DNA of 64,000 nucleotides, from NCBI RefSeq assembly GCF_011044175.1, contig NZ_CP049057.1, positions 62,001-126,000 on the forward strand, in the 5' to 3' direction. The notes below the pieces were generated by a model, which saw nothing but the letters and a program-made list of their open reading frames with translations, was not told the DNA's origin and did not search any database. Shown piece after piece: positions 45,413 to 54,255 of this stretch (positions are counted from its first letter, which is position 1; each line of letters opens with the position of its first letter). This DNA comes from Rasiella rasia. GTDB taxonomy: Bacteria; Bacteroidota; Bacteroidia; Flavobacteriales; Flavobacteriaceae. Both the position numbers and the translations under genes were made by a program.

Positions 45413-45450
45413 AAAAGCGTCTAGATAAATAAGCTCTAGATGCTTTTTTT
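45413..45450 (+). terminator. Terminator after trxB
   Basis: AAAAGCgTCTAGA (45413-45425) pairs with TCTAGAtGCTTTT (45435-45447), with one G-T wobble, and a T-run continues. It is about 20 bases after the trxB stop. Confidence 0.85.
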
Positions 45451-45501
45451 TGTTTAAAGCGAAGTCATAGCTGTTTCATTTCGATTCTCAGCGCTAAAAA
45501 T

Positions 45502-45509
45502 TTATCTTT
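45502..45509 (+). promoter_or_regulatory. TAnnTTTG -7 element before the TPR/AraC gene
   Basis: TATCTTTG ends 18 bases before the ATG at 45528. It follows the trxB terminator and so starts a new transcript. Confidence 0.5.
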
Positions 45510-45527
45510 GCTTAGAATCATTCCAAA

Positions 45528-47084
45528 ATGAAACGCATATTCTTATCCCTAATTTGTTTGATTCTAGTGTCAATACATGGACATGGTCAAATTAGTAAAG
45601 ATGACCTGTCGTTTTTTAATACTAGTTTAAACGCTTTGGTTCATGAACCTAAGCAAACCAATAAAGTTGCCAATTATTTCCTTAAGTCGGCAGAGTCAAA
45701 GACAGAAAAAGCTGGAGCCCTGTATTTGTTGTTTGCCTACGAAAAATTAATGGGTAATAACATAAAGAGTATTGAATATCTTTTTGGCGCAAAAAACAAT
45801 ATTGAAAACGAAGAACACCAGTATCTCAAAGCTCTTACACTTATATCCATTGCAGAAACTTGTCGTAGATACGGTATGGAATCTATGGCTTCTGAATACT
45901 TAGAGAAAGCAGCAGCCAATGTAACATACATTCATGAAGAAACGAACAAAGAAATAGCGACCGCAAGATTACTACAGGAGCAAGCCATGGGTAGCTTGTT
46001 CAGTACTAATTCTGAAAAAGCACTTCAGCAAATTATTGAGAGTACGACATCATTAGAAAAAGTACGTCCTCTTTTTCCGGCATTATATGCAAGTGGAATG
46101 AACGCAATTGCACAAATACATGACACTGCCAATAGGCCAAAAGAGGCGAAATCTTATTTTACCCGTACGTACAGTTTTCTAGAGAATAATAATTTAAAAG
46201 TTTCTTCTACTGCCGCTACTACGCTTGTAGGTTTGGGATCAATTTATTTGAAAGAAGCCGACTATATACAGTCAAGAGACTTTTTTTTAGAAGCCTTAAA
46301 AATTGATGTGATAGAAGCTGAAGTAAAGACCATTGCCTTGAGTGGACTTTCAGATGTGTATAAAGCGACAGATAGCTTAGAGGCTTATAATACCTATTAC
46401 AGTCGAAGTTCTAGTATGTCTAACAATCTATTGGCAGATGAAAGAAATGCTAGAAATACACTACTGTCTTTTATTGAAGAAGATCAAAAACAATCTATTC
46501 TCGACGATGAATACAATTACTTCGTTTTGGGAGGAGTTATTTTGGGTATATTATTAGTTCTTCTATTGGGGTATTATTTTTATAACAAAAGACTGGATAG
46601 CGAATATCGAAAATTTGAAAAGATTATAAAACAACTTGAGAATAAGGAAAAGATTAAAGCACCAGAACATGTCCCTGAAGTACCGCTTCAAGAACCTAAA
46701 GGTGTCGTTATCCCGTTATCTACAGAACGTTCTATCTTAGAGCGTCTTAAAAATTTTGAAAACGGTAAAGACTTTACAAGTGCAGACATGTCACTACCGG
46801 TATTGGCAAAACAGCTAAAAACAAATACAAAATACATTTCAGAAATTATTCATAATCATAAAGGCAAAAATTTCAATACGTATATTAATGAGCTTCGTAT
46901 AAACTACATTATTTCTTTAATGAAAGAAGACCCGCGATTTCTTAATTATAAAGTAAGCTATCTAGCAGAAGTAAGTGGGTTTACCTCACATAGTTCATTT
47001 ACCGTGGTTTTTAAATCTATTGCAGGTATTACTCCAAAACAATTTGTTACTTTCCTAAGAAAAAGCAATAAAGAGGCATCGTAA
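45528..47084 (+). CDS. TPR sensor-like regulator with membrane span and AraC output domain
   Basis: A 518-residue membrane regulator. A signal peptide (about 1-21) is followed by TPR-like helical repeats in the periplasm (about 40-310), a membrane span (YFVLGGVILGILLVLLLGYYF, about 331-351), a short coiled coil and a cytoplasmic AraC helix-turn-helix domain (about 410-515; KQLKTNTKYISEIIHNHKGKNFNTYINELR, VSYLAEVSGFTSHSSFTVVFKSIAGITPKQF). This layout is common in flavobacteria and senses an unknown signal outside the inner membrane. The neighbours suggest control of the secreted protein encoded at 48416, but no operator is seen. Confidence 0.82.
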   Translation: MKRIFLSLICLILVSIHGHGQISKDDLSFFNTSLNALVHEPKQTNKVANYFLKSAESKTEKAGALYLLFAYEKLMGNNIKSIEYLFGAKNNIENEEHQYLKALTLISIAETCRRYGMESMASEYLEKAAANVTYIHEETNKEIATARLLQEQAMGSLFSTNSEKALQQIIESTTSLEKVRPLFPALYASGMNAIAQIHDTANRPKEAKSYFTRTYSFLENNNLKVSSTAATTLVGLGSIYLKEADYIQSRDFFLEALKIDVIEAEVKTIALSGLSDVYKATDSLEAYNTYYSRSSSMSNNLLADERNARNTLLSFIEEDQKQSILDDEYNYFVLGGVILGILLVLLLGYYFYNKRLDSEYRKFEKIIKQLENKEKIKAPEHVPEVPLQEPKGVVIPLSTERSILERLKNFENGKDFTSADMSLPVLAKQLKTNTKYISEIIHNHKGKNFNTYINELRINYIISLMKEDPRFLNYKVSYLAEVSGFTSHSSFTVVFKSIAGITPKQFVTFLRKSNKEAS

Positions 47085-47115
47085 TCTTTTTAGTATCTTT
47101 CATAAAAATGAAGCT

Positions 47116-48258
47116 TTGAATTTAATCAAGTATATAAGCATAATTTGTCTGGTTGTAATAAGTTGTTCCCAAACAATATCTGGACAACATGAACAACGAA
47201 TTGACAGCCTTAAAAAAGAGGTAGCTGTGCTCGTGTATAGCAATCCAGAATTGGCCATCGAAAAATCCTTAGAGCTTTATAAACTGTCTACTGAAAATCC
47301 CTCAGGACAGGTAAATGCACTTTTAACCGTTGCCAATGGATATGCAGTACTCAAAGAACATGACCAAGTGTTTAATTATGCATTGAAAGCAGATTCTATT
47401 GCAGCAATAAATAAGATTTATACAGATCAAATTAGGGTACTCGGGTTTATAGGAGGACAGTACAGGCGTCTCCAGCTAAGCGGAAAGGCGCTACAATATT
47501 TAGACCAAGCATATAATCTATCGCTTAAACACCCGTTGCCAGATTCGTTAGGATTTATTCAAGGAAATATCTTAGTGGTGAAGGGACTTATACAAAAAGA
47601 TGATTTGGGCTGCGCATATGCATTACCATTTTTGAAAGATGCAGTAAACATTTTTAAGGAAAGCACAGAAAAAAAATTAGTGAATGCTAACTTAGCAATT
47701 ACGCTTAATAACTTAGGAGACTGTAATATTGAAATCGAGAACTATTCTGAAGCAAAAGCAAATTATAATGAAGCAATTCACTTTGCGAAGCCCATTAATG
47801 CAATAAAAAGTATAGCGGCTTCTAGAGTAGGGTTAGCAAAATTACTGACATTAAACGGTAATCATCAAGAGGCTATAGCGATTTTAAGTGACGCCCTAAA
47901 ATTAATTGAAGATGTAAATGATACAGGAACTAATATTCAAATATGGAAAGCGCTTTCTGAAAATTATCTGCTATTAGGCAACGAAGAAAGACATACATAT
48001 TACACACAACTTTATATTGAAGAAGAAAATAAATTGCTTGAGGAAGAAAAGAAATCTTTGAATAAGGTTACCGATAAATTGTCTTCTGAAAATCAAGAAA
48101 AGAGACAAAATCAAAAAAATAAATACACCTATCTATTTTTGTTTTCTGGAGCAGTCTTGTTGTTAATAGTGCTACTAATCTATCTGAATATTGCTAAGAA
48201 AAGGCGCAAAATTGCCAAAAGCAAAGAGAAAATTAATAAATCTTCAAATAATCGTTAG
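47116..48258 (+). CDS. TPR protein with C-terminal membrane span, lacking an output domain
   Basis: A 380-residue protein resembling the preceding one in layout: an N-terminal signal (or lipobox VISC, Cys17), TPR repeats (for example TLNNLGDCNIEIENYSEAKANYNEAI near 210) and a membrane span near 340 (YLFLFSGAVLLLIVLLIYLNI). It ends after a short basic tail (KKRRKIAKSKEK), with no helix-turn-helix. The ATG at 47108 runs straight into a stop, so a TTG at 47116 is the likely start. It may be a regulator that lost its output domain or a partner that shares ligand binding with the gene before it. Confidence 0.7.
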   Translation: MNLIKYISIICLVVISCSQTISGQHEQRIDSLKKEVAVLVYSNPELAIEKSLELYKLSTENPSGQVNALLTVANGYAVLKEHDQVFNYALKADSIAAINKIYTDQIRVLGFIGGQYRRLQLSGKALQYLDQAYNLSLKHPLPDSLGFIQGNILVVKGLIQKDDLGCAYALPFLKDAVNIFKESTEKKLVNANLAITLNNLGDCNIEIENYSEAKANYNEAIHFAKPINAIKSIAASRVGLAKLLTLNGNHQEAIAILSDALKLIEDVNDTGTNIQIWKALSENYLLLGNEERHTYYTQLYIEEENKLLEEEKKSLNKVTDKLSSENQEKRQNQKNKYTYLFLFSGAVLLLIVLLIYLNIAKKRRKIAKSKEKINKSSNNR

Positions 48259-48310
48259 TATAGCGTTAAATATTTGTTTTACAGTATATTAAGCCTAATT
48301 CTTTTCTTTT

Positions 48311-48336
48311 GAATTTCGTGAAAATTCTCGAAATTC
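48311..48336. repeat. Inverted repeat in the leader of the FN3 protein gene
   Basis: GAATTTCG (48311-48318) and CGAAATTC (48329-48336) are perfect inverted repeats 10 bases apart, 80 bases before the next ATG. It could be an operator or an mRNA hairpin. Confidence 0.4.
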
Positions 48337-48415
48337 AAAAATATAGACCTTTTATTAAAGAGAATCGTGTGGTAGGTTTACACCTCAAACGATTATCAAT
48401 TTAATTTATTCAACA

Positions 48416-51400
48416 ATGAAAACTTTATTACAATTAGTGCTTTTCAGCTTCGTAATTTTTGGACAAGTTTTACATGCCCAATGTGAAATCGAAGAAGATT
48501 TCGACACCTATGTAAACAACGATATACCCGTAGATTGGACCGTAATTAATACTACTGGGTCAACCAACAATGTATATGCAAAGGTGCAAACTAGTAATCA
48601 AGCTCCAACACCACCAAGATTTCTAAGAATGTACAACGGTGCTGAAACAACAGGAGATTTAATATTTGTGGCACCTCAGCTAGCTACAGTTTCTGATGGA
48701 AATCACCGAGTAAAATTTTGGTTGCAAGGAACCTCAACCTCAATGCTTGAGTTAGGTACAATGAATGCAACCGATGGCTCCGGAACCTTCACCTTAATCT
48801 CAACTTTCAATCTTTCAAACAATTGGACATATTATGAGGTTATTATTCCTTCTGGAACCAATGAATATCTTGCCTTTAAACATAATTTAGGTGACCCATT
48901 TGATCAAATTAATTTTGATAGCATTTGTATTCAAGAAATCCCTACCTGTCTTGAAGTATCTAACATCGGTCTTTCAAATCAGACTACTACTACTGTAGAC
49001 CTAAGCTGGGACGAAAGTGGTACTGGTGAAGATAATTGGGAATATATAGTTCAAGAAATTGGATCAACTAGTCCTACTCCTACAACATCAGGTACAGCTC
49101 ACAATTCAACTAGTTCAACCCCATCTGTTACTGTTTCAGGACTTACAATGAATACCGAATATGAAGCCTATGTTAGAGCTAACTGTGGAGGTGGAGATTT
49201 TGGCGAATGGATTTTTACAGGCAATACTTTAAGAACAGACTGTGGCTTAGTTACTGAAAATTTTTGTGAAGATTGGGCCGGATTACCAGAAGATATGGTG
49301 CCGTTTTGCTGGTCTGCGTACGATGATCCAGGTACTAGTGGCTATGTATATATAGATTATGAATTCTCATATGCTAAAAACATGTTGGAGTTGTTCTTTA
49401 CAAGCACAACAGTGGTTGGCGATATTGTAGCAATTTCTCCAGATGTAAGCTTTGCAATGGATGGTACACACCGATTAAATTTTACAGCTGGAGGTTCTAC
49501 AAACGTTCCAGATTTACTTGAGGTAGGAACTATAGACACGGGAGGTAATTTCGTTTTAATAACTTCTATTACTCCAACTGCAGATAGAAACACACAATAT
49601 TTAGTAGAGCTGCCAGATACTGACCATGCAAAATTTGCATTTAGACATAATGGAGCCATCAACAAATATATTTGGATAAACACGATATGTGTAGAGTCTA
49701 CGCCTTCATGTCTTGAAGTAACCAATGTAGCAGCTTCCAATGTACAGTATAATGCTGCAGATATTAATTGGACTGTAAGCGGTTCTAACGAAACTACGTG
49801 GGAATATCTGGTTCAAGAAACTACACTTCCTGCTCCAGATGCAACAACAAATGGTACAGAAATTATGGCCACTTCTGTAAATGTACCGTTGGCTCAAAAT
49901 ACTGCATATGTTGCCTATGTTCGCGCCAAGTGTGATGCAACAGACTTTGGGGCATGGATAGCATCGGCTGAGTTTACAACTTCTTGCGATAGTGTTGTGG
50001 CAGAATACAGCGATAGCTTTGAGGGATTAAATGTAAGCGGACAAGAGGTAAAACCATGCTGGTCTTTTCTAGATACTACTTCAGGAGATTTTAGAACCTA
50101 CGATTCTCAGAACAATATTACACCAGCAGATGGTAACTTAATGTTGCGAATGTTCTTTAGTTCTAGTTCAGATCCAGAAGGCTTGATTCTTAGCACTCCT
50201 GAAACCTCAGATATTAGCACCGACAAGCAGATTAGATTTAAAATGAACAAAAGTACTTCTACCACAGAAGGATTTAGTGTGATAGTTGGTACAATGTCAG
50301 ATCCTTTAGACGCTACAACATTTGTAATTTTAGATGATACTTCAGTCAATGAAACTAGTGTTGATGCAGAAACTTGGACAGAATTTACGATAGATTTTGC
50401 AAATTACGATACTTCGTTAAACCATTCTTATATTGCTTTTAAACCACAACACTCTGGTAATGGAAGTAACTTCAAGAATATTTATATGGATGATTACATT
50501 TATGAATTCAATCCAGTGGTTGGTTTTAATGATGAAGCTATAACTGCAGCTGTATTAACGGCTTCAAGCGATTATTCATGTAACAATGCAATCTCAGGTG
50601 ACTTTTTAGGAGCCACTCAATCTGACGAATACCCATGTACGAGCCCTGTTTACGAAGATTTTAGCGATTTGTGGTTTAGGTTTACTCCTGACGCAACAGG
50701 CGAGTATGCTTTTTCTTTGGAAAACGTAACAGGTGAAGAGATGAATATGTTTCTTTTTGAAGGATCTTCAGTAAATCCAATTTCTATAGTTGGTGGTTGT
50801 AGTACACGTTATGTTACCGAACACCTTGAAGAAGGCGTAACTTATTTTGTGTCTATAGCAAGTGAAATTCTTACGGCCCAATTTGAGTTATGTGTGTATC
50901 CTCTACCTCCGGTTCCTGTAAATGACGAAACCACTGGAGCACTTGTAATAAATGAATCAACAGATAATAGCTGTAATAATGCAGTGAGTGGGTACACAGC
51001 TTCGGCTACACATTCTATTGAATCTGAATGTTCTTCAGAATCTTTAGATGTTTGGTATACGTTTACACCTACAAACACCGCTAACTATACATTTAGACGT
51101 GATATAATTCAAGGTGGTGGGGTAACATTTGTTTCTGTATATGAAGGTACTCCAGGTAATTTAACACAGCTTACAGAGCTTTGTACTTCATACTTACAAA
51201 CTGTAGATCTTATAGCAGGTGAAACCTATTACGTTGCTGTTTCAAGCTCGCTAACCTCAATTCCTGTGTATTTCAACTTATGTGCGTATCAATCGCCACC
51301 AGCTCCAGGAAATGACGAGTGTGTAGATGGATATGATTTAACAGTTGGTGTAGATTTTGAAAGTAGTTATATAATTGGCGATAACACATCTGCTACAAGA

Positions 51401-52270
51401 AACACGGCAGATCCGTTAGTTATTTGCGACGGACTGGAATTTGAATTAAAAGGAAAAGACGTTTGGTATAGTGTGATTGTACCTAACTCTGGTCGTTTGG
51501 TGTTAGAAACAAAATCAAATGACGACCCATATCTAACCGATCCAGGTATGATGGCATATGCGGGTACGTGTGGAGCACTAGAAACTATATATTGTAGTAG
51601 TGATCAGGGTGATGGTTTCTTTACTTATATGGAATTGGAAAACTTACAGCCAGGTAGCGAAGTATTAGTGAGAGTATGGGGTAGAGTAGGAACATTTGGC
51701 TCGTATAAAATTGCGGCCTATGACGATGGTCCGATATGTGAGTTTCCTGCAAATGTTCAGGTAGACGATATTACTGAAACTACAGCACTATTAACATTCG
51801 ATGCACCGACTCCTGTTCCAACTGGCGGTTATGAATATATAGTACAACTTGAAGGAACTGGGTATCCTGGTGATGCAACTGGTATAACGACCACTTCAAC
51901 AGAAGTACTACTAAGCGACTTAACTCCAGATACTAATTACGAAGTATATGTGAAATCTATTTGTAGTGACAATGGAAGTGCATGGGAGGGACCAGCGCTA
52001 TTTACAACCGAAATGGTACTTGGTACAAACAACTTTACCGAAGATGCATTTAGTGTTTATCCTAATCCAGTTAAAGATAGATTAACGATTTCTAACGCTA
52101 CGACAATAGAGCTTGTAACAATTTATGATTATACTGGCAAAAGAGTAAAACAAGTGCAGCTTAACAATACGGAAGGCCAAATAGACATGTCTACATTGGC
52201 ATCTGGGTTGTATATGCTAGAAGTAAAAACTGCGCTGAATAAAAAAGTCGTGAAGGTTATTGTTGAATAA
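48416..52270 (+). CDS. T9SS-secreted multidomain protein with fibronectin type III modules
   Basis: A 1284-residue exported protein (signal ending VLHAQ). Three FN3 modules start near residues 178 (CLEVSNIGLSN), 432 (CLEVTNVAASN) and 1108 (CEFPANVQVDD). Between them lie jelly-roll/MAM-like domains (for example SVIVGTMSDPLDATTFVILDD) and repeats with Val-Trp-Tyr/Phe cores resembling PPC-type domains (DLWFRFTPDATGEY, DVWYTFTPTNTANY, DVWYSVIVPNSGRL). The end has the T9SS sorting domain (DAFSVYPNPVKDRLTISN). No catalytic motif is evident, so it is probably an adhesin or matrix-binding protein. A clear terminator follows. Confidence 0.82.
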   Translation: MKTLLQLVLFSFVIFGQVLHAQCEIEEDFDTYVNNDIPVDWTVINTTGSTNNVYAKVQTSNQAPTPPRFLRMYNGAETTGDLIFVAPQLATVSDGNHRVKFWLQGTSTSMLELGTMNATDGSGTFTLISTFNLSNNWTYYEVIIPSGTNEYLAFKHNLGDPFDQINFDSICIQEIPTCLEVSNIGLSNQTTTTVDLSWDESGTGEDNWEYIVQEIGSTSPTPTTSGTAHNSTSSTPSVTVSGLTMNTEYEAYVRANCGGGDFGEWIFTGNTLRTDCGLVTENFCEDWAGLPEDMVPFCWSAYDDPGTSGYVYIDYEFSYAKNMLELFFTSTTVVGDIVAISPDVSFAMDGTHRLNFTAGGSTNVPDLLEVGTIDTGGNFVLITSITPTADRNTQYLVELPDTDHAKFAFRHNGAINKYIWINTICVESTPSCLEVTNVAASNVQYNAADINWTVSGSNETTWEYLVQETTLPAPDATTNGTEIMATSVNVPLAQNTAYVAYVRAKCDATDFGAWIASAEFTTSCDSVVAEYSDSFEGLNVSGQEVKPCWSFLDTTSGDFRTYDSQNNITPADGNLMLRMFFSSSSDPEGLILSTPETSDISTDKQIRFKMNKSTSTTEGFSVIVGTMSDPLDATTFVILDDTSVNETSVDAETWTEFTIDFANYDTSLNHSYIAFKPQHSGNGSNFKNIYMDDYIYEFNPVVGFNDEAITAAVLTASSDYSCNNAISGDFLGATQSDEYPCTSPVYEDFSDLWFRFTPDATGEYAFSLENVTGEEMNMFLFEGSSVNPISIVGGCSTRYVTEHLEEGVTYFVSIASEILTAQFELCVYPLPPVPVNDETTGALVINESTDNSCNNAVSGYTASATHSIESECSSESLDVWYTFTPTNTANYTFRRDIIQGGGVTFVSVYEGTPGNLTQLTELCTSYLQTVDLIAGETYYVAVSSSLTSIPVYFNLCAYQSPPAPGNDECVDGYDLTVGVDFESSYIIGDNTSATRNTADPLVICDGLEFELKGKDVWYSVIVPNSGRLVLETKSNDDPYLTDPGMMAYAGTCGALETIYCSSDQGDGFFTYMELENLQPGSEVLVRVWGRVGTFGSYKIAAYDDGPICEFPANVQVDDITETTALLTFDAPTPVPTGGYEYIVQLEGTGYPGDATGITTTSTEVLLSDLTPDTNYEVYVKSICSDNGSAWEGPALFTTEMVLGTNNFTEDAFSVYPNPVKDRLTISNATTIELVTIYDYTGKRVKQVQLNNTEGQIDMSTLASGLYMLEVKTALNKKVVKVIVE

Positions 52271-52297
52271 TTAGTTCGCTAATTATTTAGTTTGAAG

Positions 52298-52324
52298 AAC
52301 CACCTCGAAAGAGGTGGTTTTTTT
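52298..52324 (+). terminator. Terminator after the FN3 protein gene
   Basis: AACCACCTC (52298-52306) pairs perfectly with GAGGTGGTT (52311-52319) around GAAA, with a T-run after it. It ends the transcript before the convergent minus-strand gene. Confidence 0.9.
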
Positions 52325-52334
52325 ATGCTTATAT

Positions 52335-52820
52335 TTAATGTGCAGCTCGATGATCGAAACTAAAAGTGCGTTTCAGCTTCCATTCGTTATTTTGTAATTC
52401 CCAATAGGAGGTAAATTTAGCGTAACCAGTTTTCTTGTTTTCTTGTCCGTCGGCTTGTCTATAAAATTCGTGTTCTCCTCGTTGTATTGCTCCGTAAAGT
52501 TCGTTGTTAGCTGATAGTGGAAATACTTCCATAGAACCTTTAATTAGCTTACGTGTTAAGTTAGTTTTAGGATTTCCGCAGATATTCTTCTTCATTGCTG
52601 CTATAAATTCTGCTTTGTTCTGAATACCGCCAATATCATGATAGAATTCGAAATCGTCTGTTAAAAGGGCTTCTGTAGGGGAGAGGTTACATTGGTTAAA
52701 GCCTACTTCAAAAACAACACTGTCTAGTTGTTTCATCTGTAAAAACAGTTCTGAATCTTCTTCTACCTGTGCCATTAGCATAACTGAGAAGAAAAGAGTA
52801 ATAAGTGTAAGATATTTCAT
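52335..52820 (-). CDS. Exported DUF4440/SnoaL-like protein
   Basis: I start at the ATG at 52820 (161 residues), since MKYLTLITLFFSVMLMAQ is a clean signal peptide; the longer frame to 52865 adds a non-signal extension. The mature part is an NTF2-like DUF4440 fold: DSVVFEVGFNQCNLSPTEALLTDDFEFYHD (about 33-62) and the closing YAKFTSYWELQNNEWKLKRTFSFDH. The pocket could bind a small molecule, but no enzyme activity can be assigned. A terminator separates it from the gene upstream. Confidence 0.72.
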   Translation of the reverse strand: MKYLTLITLFFSVMLMAQVEEDSELFLQMKQLDSVVFEVGFNQCNLSPTEALLTDDFEFYHDIGGIQNKAEFIAAMKKNICGNPKTNLTRKLIKGSMEVFPLSANNELYGAIQRGEHEFYRQADGQENKKTGYAKFTSYWELQNNEWKLKRTFSFDHRAAH

Positions 52821-52832
52821 AAAAATGTTGGT

Positions 52833-52872
52833 ATAAAAATCCGTCCTAATTCTTTTACAAACCAAGACGGAT
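52833..52872 (-). terminator. Terminator after the unknown membrane protein gene
   Basis: On the minus strand ATCCGTC (52866-52872) pairs with GACGGAT (52839-52845) across about 20 bases, followed by a T-run (52833-52838). It lies downstream of the gene ending at 52908. Confidence 0.65.
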
Positions 52873-52907
52873 CTGGCCGATTAGCCGATAGCATTGTTAG
52901 TAGTTGA

Positions 52908-53459
52908 TTAATTGTTCCTTGGTTTTAACTTATAGTAGACCCATCGCGGAACGTGATAGGTGATATAAAAAATGCCAATGAGAATAAGTCCGAAAAATGT
53001 AGGCAATGTTGCTCCAACTGCATATGTTAACCCTAATACGAAGCCAAGTAGGTACTCAAACTTGTATATAGGTATTATAAAAGAGACGAGGAATAACCCT
53101 AACATTAATGCATTGGTTGCTTGTTCTAAACCACTTAAGAAAAGTATGCCTAAGGCTATACCCGCTGCACATGCCACAAGACATCTCTTAAGCGCTTTTT
53201 TCAGAACTTGGCTAGATATCGCGGTTGCATCCTGCGTAGATGTTCTTTTTGAAACAAAAAACAAGGTGCACCAAGAAAGAATTGCTATTACTAGTAAATT
53301 CCAATAATTTGAAATACCAGGCAAGTCGTCGCTCTGCAACATATAGTGAGTTTTTACTCCACCATTAAAATACTCCCAAACTAATACCAATCCAGATAAA
53401 CAAACGATGATTGCAGTCATAAATAATCGGTTGGACAAGGTCAACTTTATCGAATTCAT
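52908..53459 (-). CDS. Unknown integral membrane protein
   Basis: A 183-residue protein with five or so membrane spans (LFMTAIIVCLSGLVLVWEYF near 13; YWNLLVIAILSWCTLFFVS near 48; then three more up to LPTFFGLILIGIFYITYHV). It has basic ends, so the N-terminus probably faces the cytoplasm. I recognise no domain. It is encoded 46 bp after the DUF2807 gene in the same direction and may belong to that group. Confidence 0.65.
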   Translation of the reverse strand: MNSIKLTLSNRLFMTAIIVCLSGLVLVWEYFNGGVKTHYMLQSDDLPGISNYWNLLVIAILSWCTLFFVSKRTSTQDATAISSQVLKKALKRCLVACAAGIALGILFLSGLEQATNALMLGLFLVSFIIPIYKFEYLLGFVLGLTYAVGATLPTFFGLILIGIFYITYHVPRWVYYKLKPRNN

Positions 53460-53505
53460 CTGAGTTGGTATTACAATTTAAATGGGTTCAATCTCGAGTT
53501 AAAAA

Positions 53506-54234
53506 TTACATTTTATGAACGCTTCCAGACTTACTGCTATTATTGTTCACTGCGCTAGGGTTCCCGTAATAGCTTACGTCACCACCACTAGAGGCATCTA
53601 CTTCTAGTCGCTCTTTAACGTGTATAGTAATATCTGCTCCACTAGAAACTTCGGCTTTGCAATTTAGAACGAGTAGGTCTTTAGCTTTAATATCGCTACC
53701 ACTAGACGCATCTGCCGTTAAATCTGAAGCTTTCCCAGACACTTTAATGTCTGCACCACTACTACAGTCTAAATAAAGGTTTTTTGCCAATACTTCAACT
53801 TCTAAGTCAGATCCGCTACTGGCATCAAGTGTTAAATTTTCGGCTTCTAAAATTCCATTTACAATTACATCAGCTCCGCTTGAAGATGCTACTTCATCAA
53901 GGCTAACATAGGTTACAAATACTTTTTTAGATTTAGATTTTCCAATGTTGTGGTTATCTGCAGTTGTAATATGCAATTTACCATTGGTTATTTCTGTTTC
54001 TATAATTTCTTGAAGATTTTCATCTGCTTCCACACGAATACTCGCCGTGTTTCCTTTGGTTAGAAAAACATCGAGTCCTGCACTTCCTTTCACTTTTGTG
54101 AATTCTTCAGAGACGTTTCTATCTTCAATTGTCACATTTCCGTTTCCGTGGGTCTGCCCAAGGCTTATATCGAAATTACATGACGTTAAGGTTACGGTTG
54201 CTAGGGTAAGCAAAATTATTTTAAGTGTTTTCAT
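53506..54234 (-). CDS. DUF2807 (head GIN domain) lipoprotein
   Basis: A 242-residue lipoprotein (LTSC, Cys19). The mature part opens with TVEDRNVSEEFTKVKGSAGLDVFLTKGNT-type sequence (about 35-60), then repeats of V-x-SSG-x-D-x-x-V (SSGADVIVNG, SSGSDLEVEV, SSGADIKVSG, SSGSDIKAKD, SSGADITIHV, SSGGDVSYYG) that build a beta-solenoid. DUF2807 proteins often sit beside PspC genes in Bacteroidota, as here. They are presumed envelope proteins of unknown role. Confidence 0.85.
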   Translation of the reverse strand: MKTLKIILLTLATVTLTSCNFDISLGQTHGNGNVTIEDRNVSEEFTKVKGSAGLDVFLTKGNTASIRVEADENLQEIIETEITNGKLHITTADNHNIGKSKSKKVFVTYVSLDEVASSSGADVIVNGILEAENLTLDASSGSDLEVEVLAKNLYLDCSSGADIKVSGKASDLTADASSGSDIKAKDLLVLNCKAEVSSGADITIHVKERLEVDASSGGDVSYYGNPSAVNNNSSKSGSVHKM

Positions 54235-54255
54235 GGTTTTAAGTTTAATTGGTTT

